A stretch of DNA of 64,000 nt, taken from the NCBI GenBank assembly GCA_023269235.1, contig JAHFTW010000006.1, forward strand, positions 45,271 through 109,270, written 5' to 3'. Positions 17,005 through 24,254 of the stretch are shown one piece after another. The stretch comes from Thermoplasmata archaeon. Lineage in GTDB: Archaea; Thermoplasmatota; E2; JACPAO01; JAHFTW01. Made by a program: the position numbers and the translations under genes. A model generated the notes under the pieces. That model saw only the letters and a program-made list of their open reading frames with translations. It had not been told where the DNA came from and did no database searches. The first letter of the stretch is position 1, and the number at the start of each line of letters is the position of its first letter.

Positions 17005-17337
17005 TCAGGCCCCGGCCGAGGCCGTCGGCGGCTTCTCGAGAGCGACGTCGGAAAGCCAGAAGTCGAGCCGGTCGAGGAGAGCGCGGGAGATGAGCCCGAC
17101 GCCGAACGCGATCGCCGCCGTCGCCTCGGGGCTCTGCACGACCGGGACGAAGGTCGAGAGGTAGCCGAGGATCACCGCCGCGCCGCCCTTCAGGAAGCTC
17201 TTCTGGCGGCGCGCCCACGTCGCCCAGCTCCATCCCACCGAGGAGCCGGCGGGGCTGACGGACGGGTTCAGCGGCGCGGGCTCGGTGCCCGCTCGGATGA
17301 GCTCGTTCGGCGGTTCGGCCGGAGGCTGCGCGCTCAC
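17005..17337 (-). CDS. Small membrane protein, holin candidate
   Basis: A 110-aa protein with a Pro-rich N-terminus, a basic segment (WARRQKSFLKGGAAV) and two hydrophobic stretches (residues 51-67 and 72-86) around the QSPEAT turn. The size and double-span topology fit class II holins. It starts with GTG 12 bases after the previous gene's stop and lies in a run of four membrane or exported proteins ending in the endolysin. Which of this gene and 16533-16937 is the actual holin cannot be decided from sequence. Confidence 0.5.
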   Translation of the reverse strand: MSAQPPAEPPNELIRAGTEPAPLNPSVSPAGSSVGWSWATWARRQKSFLKGGAAVILGYLSTFVPVVQSPEATAAIAFGVGLISRALLDRLDFWLSDVALEKPPTASAGA

Positions 17338-17348
17338 GTCGTCAGCCT

Positions 17349-17738
17349 CTACGTGCGAGGGTCCGGGAGGGCCGCGACCTCCGCGTCGAGCGCGAGGATC
17401 TCGGCGAGCGTCCAGCGCTCCTTCGCCGGCTGGCCCTCGATCAGGGCGCGGATCTTCGGCACGCCGACTTTGATTGCGCCGACGACGAAGGGGAGCCAGG
17501 CGGCCGGGCAGAGGATCGTCGCGCCGGCGGCGAGGAGCCCGGGGAGGAGGTCGAGCCAGACGCCCGCGGCCGCGGAATGGACCTCGGTGATCGGTGCAGC
17601 CGCCATGGCGAGGGCCGTCGTCTGTTGCTCGACGGTGGGCGAGAGGACCTCGACGACGACGACCGTCGGGTTGAGCCGCTTGAAGTCGGCCGCCCATTCC
17701 TTCGGCGTGCCGACGGGCATCGTGACGCAGAGGGTCAT
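17349..17738 (-). CDS. Hypothetical protein with hydrophobic centre, lysis cluster
   Basis: A 129-aa protein with an Ala/Leu-rich hydrophobic region at residues 58-90 (WLDLLPGLLAAGATILCPAA and following) and a polar C-terminal helix with ERWTLAEILALDAEVAAL. It starts at ATG in an ATGA overlap. The hydrophobic centre could be one or two membrane spans, in line with the neighbouring membrane proteins. No family recognised. Confidence 0.6.
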   Translation of the reverse strand: MTLCVTMPVGTPKEWAADFKRLNPTVVVVEVLSPTVEQQTTALAMAAAPITEVHSAAAGVWLDLLPGLLAAGATILCPAAWLPFVVGAIKVGVPKIRALIEGQPAKERWTLAEILALDAEVAALPDPRT

Positions 17739-18025
17739 GCGGCACCTCCGACCCTCGGAGGCCAACTCCACTGCCCGGGTTCCGTGCCTTCGCGGGCGCT
17801 CGTCACCCAGAGCGTGTCGTGACCGTCGAGGAAGGCCTGGCCATTGACGCCGGCGACGCCGGGACCGTACTCGTCCGGCCAGATTCGAACGATGATGAGC
17901 GGGACGATGTCGCCTTCGGTCGAGGCGTTCCCCGTTTCGTTGCCGCTCCGCCAGTTCTGGTTGATGCGCGCGGCGTCGTTCGCGGAGAGCTTGTAGTGAA
18001 CGATCCTGCCGATCGTCGGGGTCAT
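17735..18025 (-). CDS. Hypothetical 96-aa protein
   Basis: A soluble-looking 96-aa protein starting with MTPTIGRIVHYKLSANDA and containing NGQAFLDGHDTLWVTS. The N-terminal pattern GRIVHYKLS..DA..IN..R resembles small phage proteins often seen near lysis and tail genes, which are reported only as hypothetical. It is coupled on both sides by ATGA overlaps. Function unknown. Confidence 0.65.
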   Translation of the reverse strand: MTPTIGRIVHYKLSANDAARINQNWRSGNETGNASTEGDIVPLIIVRIWPDEYGPGVAGVNGQAFLDGHDTLWVTSAREGTEPGQWSWPPRVGGAA

Positions 18026-18552
18026 ACGGCACCTCCGGGCGGGAACGCGGTATCGATGAATGCTCGGATCGCCGCCGCCCGCTCGGGCTTCATGGCGTTC
18101 AGCTCGACGGCGAGCGTGAGGAAGGCTCGCCCGGAGGCCACGAGCGGCCGCAGGACGTCCATGGGCGCCGCCCCGACGGATGCCGCCTTCCACGTGGCGA
18201 GAGCGTGGGCCGACGCCTGGAGGCCCGCCTTGACGTCGAGCAGTACCGCCCGATGGGCGGCGTGAACTTCCGGCGTCTCGGTCCCGACTCGCGCGTCATG
18301 CGCGGCGCTCGCCTGGAGGTAGGCCGTCTTCATCTCCGAGACGATGTCGGCGACCGTGTCCTGCGCCTCGACGACCGGAGCCGCGACCACGGCGCCCGTC
18401 GACGTCGTGACGGTTCCGGACGAGCAGCCGAAGGCGGCGGCCAGGAAGAGCACGCCGAGGACGAGAAGAAGGGCGGGCAGGGCCAGAAGGCCCCGCCCGC
18501 GCAGCAGGAGAAACCGGCGGGGAGAGAGCCGCCGGGGGGAGGTCGCGTTCAC
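18022..18552 (-). CDS. Probable lipoprotein or membrane-anchored protein
   Basis: A 176-aa protein with a basic N-terminus (PRRLSPRRFLLLRGRG), a hydrophobic core (residues 22-41) and AAAFGCSSG at residues 39-46, which reads as a non-standard lipobox with Cys43. The rest is helical and Ala-rich (VADIVSEMKTAYLQASAAHD). If lipidated it could be an outer-membrane partner (o-spanin-like) of the coiled-coil protein at 16195-16536. The non-standard residue before Gly-Cys makes lipidation uncertain. GTG start in an overlap with the upstream gene. Confidence 0.55.
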   Translation of the reverse strand: MNATSPRRLSPRRFLLLRGRGLLALPALLLVLGVLFLAAAFGCSSGTVTTSTGAVVAAPVVEAQDTVADIVSEMKTAYLQASAAHDARVGTETPEVHAAHRAVLLDVKAGLQASAHALATWKAASVGAAPMDVLRPLVASGRAFLTLAVELNAMKPERAAAIRAFIDTAFPPGGAV

Positions 18553-19136
18553 GCCGGCAGCCCCTTCAGCTTGCGCTGGGCCGCGACGTAGCTCCGGAGG
18601 GTCTGGGTCACGTAGAGCTCGGGCCTGAACCGGCCGGTGCCGAAGTCGGGGAAGACGCGCGGGCAGATGCCCCAGAGGACGAGCGCGTACATCAGCACGG
18701 GCTCGACCGCTGCGTAGTCGACGGGGAGCACGCTGTAGTACGCCTCGCGGAGCGCGAGCTCCTCGGGCGTGGCGCCGAGCGAACCGTCAACGTGCCGGCC
18801 CTGCTTCGCGTAGATGAGCGCTTCCTGGGCGCTCGAGGCGAACGGCAGCACGTCGGCGGGCGGGTCGAGCGGAGCGATCCCGAGGGCCTGACTCGTGTGG
18901 AGCGGGCGCCAGTGGTGCCCCTCGCCGAAGAGCGCGTAGGAGCGCCACTCGGACGGGATGAAGCCGTGCCCCTCGGGAACCGGAACGCTGGCGCAGAAGG
19001 CGTCGAGGCGCGCGGCGGTCTCCTCCGCGGTGTGCCCGTCGGCGAGGTACTGCTCGACGGCCCCGCGGTCGGGGTAGGCGTTGGCCTTCCAGCCGAATCC
19101 GGCGTGAAGGATCTCGTTCACGGTCTCGTAGGTCAT
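18549..19136 (-). CDS. Hypothetical 195-aa protein before the lysis cluster
   Basis: A 195-aa mostly helical protein, starting MTYETVNEILHAGFGWKANA, with a Trp/His-containing middle (SEWRSYALFGEGHHWRPLHT) and a C-terminal helix with VTQTLRSYVAAQRKLKGLPA. It has a strong ribosome-binding site (AGGAGGG), so it may be made in quantity. No signal peptide or motif that I recognise. It sits between the exported virion-region protein and the lysis cluster. Confidence 0.65.
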   Translation of the reverse strand: MTYETVNEILHAGFGWKANAYPDRGAVEQYLADGHTAEETAARLDAFCASVPVPEGHGFIPSEWRSYALFGEGHHWRPLHTSQALGIAPLDPPADVLPFASSAQEALIYAKQGRHVDGSLGATPEELALREAYYSVLPVDYAAVEPVLMYALVLWGICPRVFPDFGTGRFRPELYVTQTLRSYVAAQRKLKGLPA

Positions 19137-19161
19137 GGGCTTTCCCTCCTATCGAGCTGAA

Positions 19162-19986
19162 TCAGGGAAGCGTCTGATAGGTGACGTACACCGTCGCGGC
19201 AAAGGCGGTCACCGTCGAGAGGTTCGTGGTCGTCTTGACGAAGTGCGAATTGATGGGGGTGGCCGTCTTGTAGAAGAGAGCGCCGTCGAGGTTCGTCGCG
19301 CCGCGCTCGGCCGTCGCGTCGCCATAGAGGGCAACGGCCTTCCCGTCGGAGGCGACGATCCAGTCGACGTATCCGGTGCCGACGGTCCCGAGGGAAACGG
19401 TGAGCGCGTTCGCGCTCGTGTCGGCAGCCGTCACGTCCACGTAGGTCGAGGTCACGCGCGAATTGGCGGGCAGGGTGCCGATGGCGATGTCTCCCGTCAG
19501 ATTCGCGCCGAGTGCAGCAACCGCAGCGTTCGTAATCGCGTACTTGATGACGCCGAACAGCGGCGCCGTGCTCGTCGCATTCGCGATCGAAGAAGTCCAC
19601 GGGCCGGGGTCGGTTGGCAGGTCCATGAAGACGGCGGAAAGGGTGCCGCTCGAGCGCGCGGTGACGTTTGCGCGGAGGAACGGGAACGCGGTCCCGCGGT
19701 ATGCCTCGCCGGTCGACGTCGGGTTCGTGACCGTCGCGAGCGTGATCCAGGGACCGGCCGAGGCCATGGCCCCCTGAACGACGACGGTCGCCGAGGAGGT
19801 CGACGCGGAGTAGACGTGGACCTGCGCTCCCGGCACGGTGCCGAAGGCGAGCGGGATCCCCGCGCCCGTCGTGATGACGGCGTTCCGGTTCGTCCAGGTC
19901 GTCGCCGTCGCAGTGGGCGCGACGAGGCTGACGATGACGATGAGCGCGACGGCGAGCGCCGCCAGGCGGATGCGGTTCGGCTTCAT
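19162..19986 (-). CDS. Exported beta-rich protein in the head gene cluster
   Basis: A 274-aa protein with a textbook signal peptide: MKPNRIRLAALAVALIVIVS, then LVAPTATAT with a likely cleavage after ATA near residue 29. The mature part is Thr/Ser/Ala/Val-rich beta structure, with repeats suggesting two similar domains (around residues 30-140 and 150-274). It follows the capsid gene, where head fibre or decoration genes usually lie, but those lack signal peptides. It may be a surface protein of the infected cell or an exported adhesin-like factor. ATGA overlap with the small gene upstream. Confidence 0.7.
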   Translation of the reverse strand: MKPNRIRLAALAVALIVIVSLVAPTATATTWTNRNAVITTGAGIPLAFGTVPGAQVHVYSASTSSATVVVQGAMASAGPWITLATVTNPTSTGEAYRGTAFPFLRANVTARSSGTLSAVFMDLPTDPGPWTSSIANATSTAPLFGVIKYAITNAAVAALGANLTGDIAIGTLPANSRVTSTYVDVTAADTSANALTVSLGTVGTGYVDWIVASDGKAVALYGDATAERGATNLDGALFYKTATPINSHFVKTTTNLSTVTAFAATVYVTYQTLP

Positions 19987-20180
19987 GCGGTCTCCTTCGG
20001 ACCCGGCTCGGGGGCCGGCTTGGGCGGCTTCGGAGCCGCGGTCTCGGTCAGGCAATGCGCGACGTCGGGCAGGTACGCGCCGAGCTCCTCCTCCGTGACG
20101 GTGTCGGTCGGAGGCGAGAACGACCGCGTCCCTGCGGCGTCGGAGAGGGTGAAGGGCTTCGTCACGCGGAAGGTCTTCAT
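19983..20180 (-). CDS. Small protein after the major capsid gene
   Basis: A 65-aa protein, MKTFRVTKPFTLSDAAGTRS at the start, a short acidic helix with VTEEELGAYLPDVAHCL and a Pro/Lys-rich tail. Small genes at this place often encode head accessory proteins. It is coupled to the next gene by an ATGA overlap and lies 63 bp from the capsid gene. No family recognised. Confidence 0.65.
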   Translation of the reverse strand: MKTFRVTKPFTLSDAAGTRSFSPPTDTVTEEELGAYLPDVAHCLTETAAPKPPKPAPEPGPKETA

Positions 20181-20243
20181 TCGAACCTCAGAGGCAGGGT
20201 GCCGGGCCCCCTCTCACACGGAGACCCGGCATCCCCGCTGTCA

Positions 20244-21395
20244 TCAGACGTCGAGCTTCGTGTCGAGCCAGAGGTAGGCGGCGTTGCTCTTCGTGACGAT
20301 CGGCTGCCAGGAGTCCGTCCACTTCAGGACGTTCGCCCCGGTGCCGACGCGGTCGTCGCGGTAGGGGAGGAGGTCCGGGAACCCTTCGCGGAAGCAGGAG
20401 ATCGCGAACCGCGGCGCCACGATGGCGCCCTGCCCCGTGCAGTAGAGGCCGGCGAAGTCGCCCCAGATCTGCGTCGGGTCGTCCTCGCTGTCGAGCTCGA
20501 CGGTCTTCGCCGCGTTCCCGACCGCGATCGCGATCTGGAAGAGCGCGGCGAGGAAGTCGCGCGTGACCGGGACGGCGCGGCCGGTGCCGGTGTTCGCGGT
20601 GTTCGCGTAGGAGCGGATCTGGGCGTTCACCATGAGGGTCGCCTCGGTGTCGCCGCCCATCGCGAAGAGGTCCGGGTCCTGGAGGGTCTTCAGGAAGATC
20701 GCGCGCCGCGCCGCCCAGAAGGCGTTGACCGGCTGGGAGCTCGCGTGCGACCACTGCGTCGTGGTGGCGAGCGTCTCGGAGAAGCCCGCGGCGTACTTCG
20801 TCGCGTCGAGCGCGACGGCGGCGTAGTCGGCCTCTTCCTCGGCCGCGAGCGAGGCCTGCGCGCGGTCGAGCTTGTAGGCCTCGATGTTGAGGTTCAGCGC
20901 GGCGGACGCGGCGCTCACTTCGCGGTTCTCCGTGAGGACCTCGATGCCCTTGACCTTCGTCGTCACCTCGCCGAACTTGATCCGCACGTCCATGCGGCGG
21001 ACCGTCTGGCCGACGTTGAGGGTCGAGCCCTCGGGCTCCACGAAGAAGCCCTCCTTCCCGTAGATCGGGTAGTAGCCCTTCTCGTCCGGGCCGGAGGAGA
21101 ACTTCGGGAAGATCTGCGTCCCGATCATGGCCTGCTGCGGTCCCACGCTCACGGCCATCGGGACGGGGAAGCGCTTCGGCGGCGAGAAGCTCGGGAGACC
21201 GGCGAGCGCGGCCTCGGCCTTCTTCATGAGGTCGAGGTGACCGGCGATCTCGGGGATCTTCGAGAGCCGCTCGGTCACCCACTTGACGTAGTCGGGGTCC
21301 TGGACGCGGAAGCCGGCGTTCGGCCGACGGAAGTACCCGAGGTGACCGTTCGGGAGCTTCATCGACTGGCCCGGCTGGAAGGTGGTCTTCTTCAT
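20244..21395 (-). CDS. Major capsid protein
   Basis: A 383-aa protein with the order of an HK97-fold capsid protein: a helical N-arm (residues 30-70), a PxxxP-type segment (FPVPMAVSVGPQQAMIG), an E-loop-like region (GKEGFFVEPEGSTLN), a long helix rich in Ala/Glu (EAYKLDRAQASLAAEEEADY) and a C-terminal P-domain-like part. It lies after decoration, scaffold/protease, gpF and portal genes in Mu-like order, and has a good ribosome-binding site (AGGAG). The residues 270-383 part includes SYANTANTGTGRAVPV. It forms the icosahedral shell. Confidence 0.85.
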   Translation of the reverse strand: MKKTTFQPGQSMKLPNGHLGYFRRPNAGFRVQDPDYVKWVTERLSKIPEIAGHLDLMKKAEAALAGLPSFSPPKRFPVPMAVSVGPQQAMIGTQIFPKFSSGPDEKGYYPIYGKEGFFVEPEGSTLNVGQTVRRMDVRIKFGEVTTKVKGIEVLTENREVSAASAALNLNIEAYKLDRAQASLAAEEEADYAAVALDATKYAAGFSETLATTTQWSHASSQPVNAFWAARRAIFLKTLQDPDLFAMGGDTEATLMVNAQIRSYANTANTGTGRAVPVTRDFLAALFQIAIAVGNAAKTVELDSEDDPTQIWGDFAGLYCTGQGAIVAPRFAISCFREGFPDLLPYRDDRVGTGANVLKWTDSWQPIVTKSNAAYLWLDTKLDV

Positions 21396-21411
21396 GCTCT
21401 GCTCCTGCCGC

Positions 21412-21780
21412 CTACCGGATCCACCGGACGAGGTAGGACTTGCCGACGACGGTCGCGGCCTCGACGGCCTGCGCCCGCGTGAAGGCGGTCGGCACGACGG
21501 GATCGGTCTCCTTCACGAGCCGACCATCGGCGCCGAGCTTCAGGTAGTTCTTCTTCGCCCACGCCTCGCCGGCGATGGCGGGGGACTCGCCGGCGAACTC
21601 GTAGACGGTGATGGGGGCGTCGATGGCAGCGCCCTCCGGCGCGAAGCCGGTGCCGAGCAGGCCTGCGGCTCCGAGGATGGCCTTGCCGGCGTCGTCCATC
21701 TCCACAACCGCGTTGTCGGGGATGAGCACGGCGGCCACCATGCCGAAGCGGGCGCCGTTGTGGTTCACGCGGCCCGGCAT
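21412..21780 (-). CDS. Head decoration-like protein
   Basis: A 122-aa protein just upstream of the capsid gene in transcription order, the slot of capsid decoration proteins in Mu-like and lambdoid heads. Composition is Gly/Ala/Val-rich with beta strands (MVAAVLIPDNAVVEMDDAG) and a C-terminal Y-L-V-R-W strand. It begins at ATG two bases after the protease/scaffold stop. Position and length carry the call; no motif is decisive. Confidence 0.6.
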   Translation of the reverse strand: MPGRVNHNGARFGMVAAVLIPDNAVVEMDDAGKAILGAAGLLGTGFAPEGAAIDAPITVYEFAGESPAIAGEAWAKKNYLKLGADGRLVKETDPVVPTAFTRAQAVEAATVVGKSYLVRWIR

Positions 21781-21781
21781 G

Positions 21782-22387
21782 TCAGTTCTCCTCTCCGGCG
21801 GCGAGGCCGCCGGCGTCCACGATCGCGATGGCCTGGGAGACCGTGCAGCCGAGGGCCGCGACGGTCTGCGCGATCTCGTGCGTGTACTCGGGGGCGGTGT
21901 CGAAGCCGTGGAACTGGCCGGCGCCGACGAAGCCGGGGGAGCCGCCCCTCTCGAAGATCGGCTCCACGGGAGCGACGGCCTTCATCGCGGCGAGCTCGGC
22001 CTCGAAACCGACGGGGTCCGCCTCGATGCCGGGGCGGAGGAACTTCGCATGGGCCCGGGGGACCTTGCCGAGCCCGATGGCCCGCTCGAGGAGCCCGTCG
22101 ACCTTCGCCTTCTTCTCGGCGGCGGCCGTGGCCTCGGCGATCGCCTTCGCGTTCGCGGCGGCCATCTCCTTGAAGACGGTCGCCGTCGACTCGGCGACGA
22201 TCTTCTGGACGTCGCCCAGCGTCACGCCGGGCGCCGGCGGGGGCGGCGTCTCGACCTTCGGCTCGGGCTTGGGGGCGGGCGGCGCGGCGGCAGGTGCCGC
22301 GAGCTCCGCGAGCCTCCGGTTGAGGTCGTCCTCGCTCGCGTTCTCCGCGAGACCGAGGAGCTTCAGGTTTTCGGGAGTCACCTTCAT
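21782..22387 (-). CDS. Nested scaffold protein, internal start in the protease gene
   Basis: Within the protease gene an ATG at 22387 is preceded by AAAGGAGGAGCAC, the strongest ribosome-binding site in this region. It would give a 201-aa protein starting MKVTPENLKLLGLAENASED and containing only the linker and helical scaffold part. Mu makes its scaffold from the C-terminal part of gene I in the same way. The presence of such a strong site inside a coding region, at exactly the domain boundary, is good evidence that it is used. Confidence 0.75.
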   Translation of the reverse strand: MKVTPENLKLLGLAENASEDDLNRRLAELAAPAAAPPAPKPEPKVETPPPPAPGVTLGDVQKIVAESTATVFKEMAAANAKAIAEATAAAEKKAKVDGLLERAIGLGKVPRAHAKFLRPGIEADPVGFEAELAAMKAVAPVEPIFERGGSPGFVGAGQFHGFDTAPEYTHEIAQTVAALGCTVSQAIAIVDAGGLAAGEEN

Positions 22388-23119
22388 GTGCTCCTCCTTT
22401 CGTGTGCTCGCCGGAACTGGCGAGGAAGTGGAGGTCGAGAGAGAAGAAGCCTCGCCGCCGGTCGCGGCACGCTGAGTCCCCTCCGGGGAGGCTGCGGGCA
22501 CGGCGGCGAGACTGGTCGGGATGACGAGACCTTCAGGGCCCGGGCGGAAGCCGAGGCCGTAGACCTTGCGGAGGTGCGACATCTCGACGACCTTGCCGAG
22601 CCCCTTCAGGCGCGGGAGGTTCGTGAGGGAGAGCTCCTTCGGCTGCACCGCGCGGAGGAAGCCGTCGCCGTCGATCCAGGCGCCGAAGCCGAGCGAGCGG
22701 CTCTTCCAGCGTTTTCCCGGATTGCAGGCCGCCCGGTACATCTCCTCGTCGGCGAGGTCGCAGAGCTGCCAGAAGGAGCCGTTCTCCTCGTAGCACTCGA
22801 GCACGTCACCGGGGCTCTCGGTCCCGCGGCCCGTGAAGCCGTGGTCGAAGAGGAGCGGGAAGAAGGCCGAGCGGATCAGCTCGTTCCCATTGACGACGCA
22901 CATCGCGACGTCCTCGGGCATGACGCGCAGCGTCTCGCCCCATCCGATGTCGTGCTCGCCGAGGAGGAGCGAGCGCATCGCGCAGGGGAACTGAGCGTCC
23001 GGGTACTTGTCCTTGACGCTGGCGAGCGCCACGTCTCGCATCCCGTCGCGGTCGAAGGCGAGCGCGATCTCTCGCGTCTCGACCTTGTGCTTCGCGGGGT
23101 CGAAGAGCTCGTACTTCAT
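21782..23119 (-). CDS. Head maturation protease with scaffold domain (Mu gpI-like)
   Basis: A 445-aa protein of the Mu I type: a protease domain (residues 1-180) with LLFDHGFTG, SRSLGFGAW and ELSLTNLP segments, the last resembling the SLTN-P motif of phage prohead proteases, then a Pro/Ala-rich linker (270-300) and a helical scaffold (300-400) with AAANAKAIAEATAAAEKKAK. It cuts scaffold during prohead maturation. An internal ribosome-binding site and start at 22387 can produce the scaffold alone. ATG start overlaps the upstream stop. Confidence 0.8.
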   Translation of the reverse strand: MKYELFDPAKHKVETREIALAFDRDGMRDVALASVKDKYPDAQFPCAMRSLLLGEHDIGWGETLRVMPEDVAMCVVNGNELIRSAFFPLLFDHGFTGRGTESPGDVLECYEENGSFWQLCDLADEEMYRAACNPGKRWKSRSLGFGAWIDGDGFLRAVQPKELSLTNLPRLKGLGKVVEMSHLRKVYGLGFRPGPEGLVIPTSLAAVPAASPEGTQRAATGGEASSLSTSTSSPVPASTRKEEHMKVTPENLKLLGLAENASEDDLNRRLAELAAPAAAPPAPKPEPKVETPPPPAPGVTLGDVQKIVAESTATVFKEMAAANAKAIAEATAAAEKKAKVDGLLERAIGLGKVPRAHAKFLRPGIEADPVGFEAELAAMKAVAPVEPIFERGGSPGFVGAGQFHGFDTAPEYTHEIAQTVAALGCTVSQAIAIVDAGGLAAGEEN

Positions 23120-23409
23120 GCGGGCCTCCCAGAGAGCCAGACGTCCACCAACGCCTCGAGCTGAATGAAGGAATCCCCGCAGCCGGGCCGCTCACTGACG
23201 ATGACGCGCTGCCATCCGGCGGCGAGGTAGCGGCGGCGAAGCTCCGTGGCGACGGCCACGTCGGGCTTGACCGGAAGCGGGACGACGACGTAGCCGGGGT
23301 CGGCGTCCATCGCGCTCCCGAGCATCCCCTCGACGAAGAGCTCGAGACTGTCGACGAGCGCGGTCTGCTCGGCGGTGAGGGGTGCGGGGGTGAAGGGAGA
23401 GCGCGCCAT
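23116..23409 (-). CDS. Hypothetical protein between gpF-like and protease genes
   Basis: A 97-aa protein of mixed alpha/beta pattern. The first half has TAEQTALVDSLELFVEGMLG; the second half contains LRRRYLAAGWQRVIVSERPG with a C-terminal helix LEALVDVWLSG. The AAGW-x-V-I-V strand looks like part of a small Rossmann-like or ferredoxin-like fold, but no family is certain. Coupled to both neighbours by overlapping start and stop codons. Confidence 0.65.
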   Translation of the reverse strand: MARSPFTPAPLTAEQTALVDSLELFVEGMLGSAMDADPGYVVVPLPVKPDVAVATELRRRYLAAGWQRVIVSERPGCGDSFIQLEALVDVWLSGRPA

Positions 23410-24254
23410 CAGTTCACCGCTCCGAGGTTCTTCAGCGCGTCAGGGACGAGCGAGGCGACGCGGTCAGCGTCCCAGCCGGAGGGGATCTCGACCTTCACGT
23501 CGCGGCCCCACGAACGCCGATAGCCGCCGTCGTCGACGTCGGCCTGGTCCATCTCCTCCGCGGTGCACCGGCAGTTCGGTCCCAGGGGAGGGAGGTACTT
23601 CCGGGCGCCCGGGTCGTCCTTCCGGAACACCATGCCGTCGAGCGCGAGATGGCTCGGGCGCGTGCGCGAATCGTTGATCGCGTCATAGAGCCAGAAGGGG
23701 GAGCGCTTGATCCACTCCCGGCTGAACATCTCCGCGTAGCGCCCGCCCGCCGTCGCCGCGGCGTTCGCGTTGCGGAAGACGAGGTCGGCGTACCACGGCG
23801 ACCACTCCTCGCCCGTGAAGATGCGCACGCCCTGGTCCGCCCCGAACTGGTCGAGGAGCGACTGTGCCTTCGGCATCCACTGCGCGAGCGTCTCGCCCTG
23901 CGCGACCGCGTCGAAGAGCGAGCCGTAGATCTTCTGGACGAACTTCGTGTGCCAGACGTCCGCGAGCCGACCGGCCTGTCCCTTCAACTCGTCCGTCAGC
24001 GCGGCGAAGGTCTTCGAGTCGAGGATCTTCCGTTTCTTCCAGAGCGCGAGCGTGTCCTTCAGGGGCGGGACGACGACGTGCTCGGCAGGCGCGCCGAGGA
24101 TCGCCTCCGTCCAGTCGTCGGACGTCAGGCCCGCGGCGAGAAACTCGACGAGGGAGCCGGTGGCCTCGTCCGCGCCGACCGCGGCGGAGGCGCCGAGGAA
24201 CGCGAGGCCCGCGGGGAGCGGAGGAGGAGCGAGGGCGAGATGCACGGCGCTCAC
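23409..24254 (-). CDS. Minor head protein, Mu gpF / SPP1 gp7-like
   Basis: A 281-aa protein of the gpF family that binds the portal inside the procapsid. The diagnostic C-terminal motif is present around residues 195-235: DSRTRPSHLALDG, then GPNCRC and a following EEMDQ, resembling the R-x-x-H, G and C-R-C pattern of this family. The N-terminal 190 residues are helical. It starts with GTG in a GTGA overlap with the portal gene, the standard neighbour. A role in packaging or early ejection is known for relatives. Confidence 0.82.
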   Translation of the reverse strand: MSAVHLALAPPPLPAGLAFLGASAAVGADEATGSLVEFLAAGLTSDDWTEAILGAPAEHVVVPPLKDTLALWKKRKILDSKTFAALTDELKGQAGRLADVWHTKFVQKIYGSLFDAVAQGETLAQWMPKAQSLLDQFGADQGVRIFTGEEWSPWYADLVFRNANAAATAGGRYAEMFSREWIKRSPFWLYDAINDSRTRPSHLALDGMVFRKDDPGARKYLPPLGPNCRCTAEEMDQADVDDGGYRRSWGRDVKVEIPSGWDADRVASLVPDALKNLGAVN

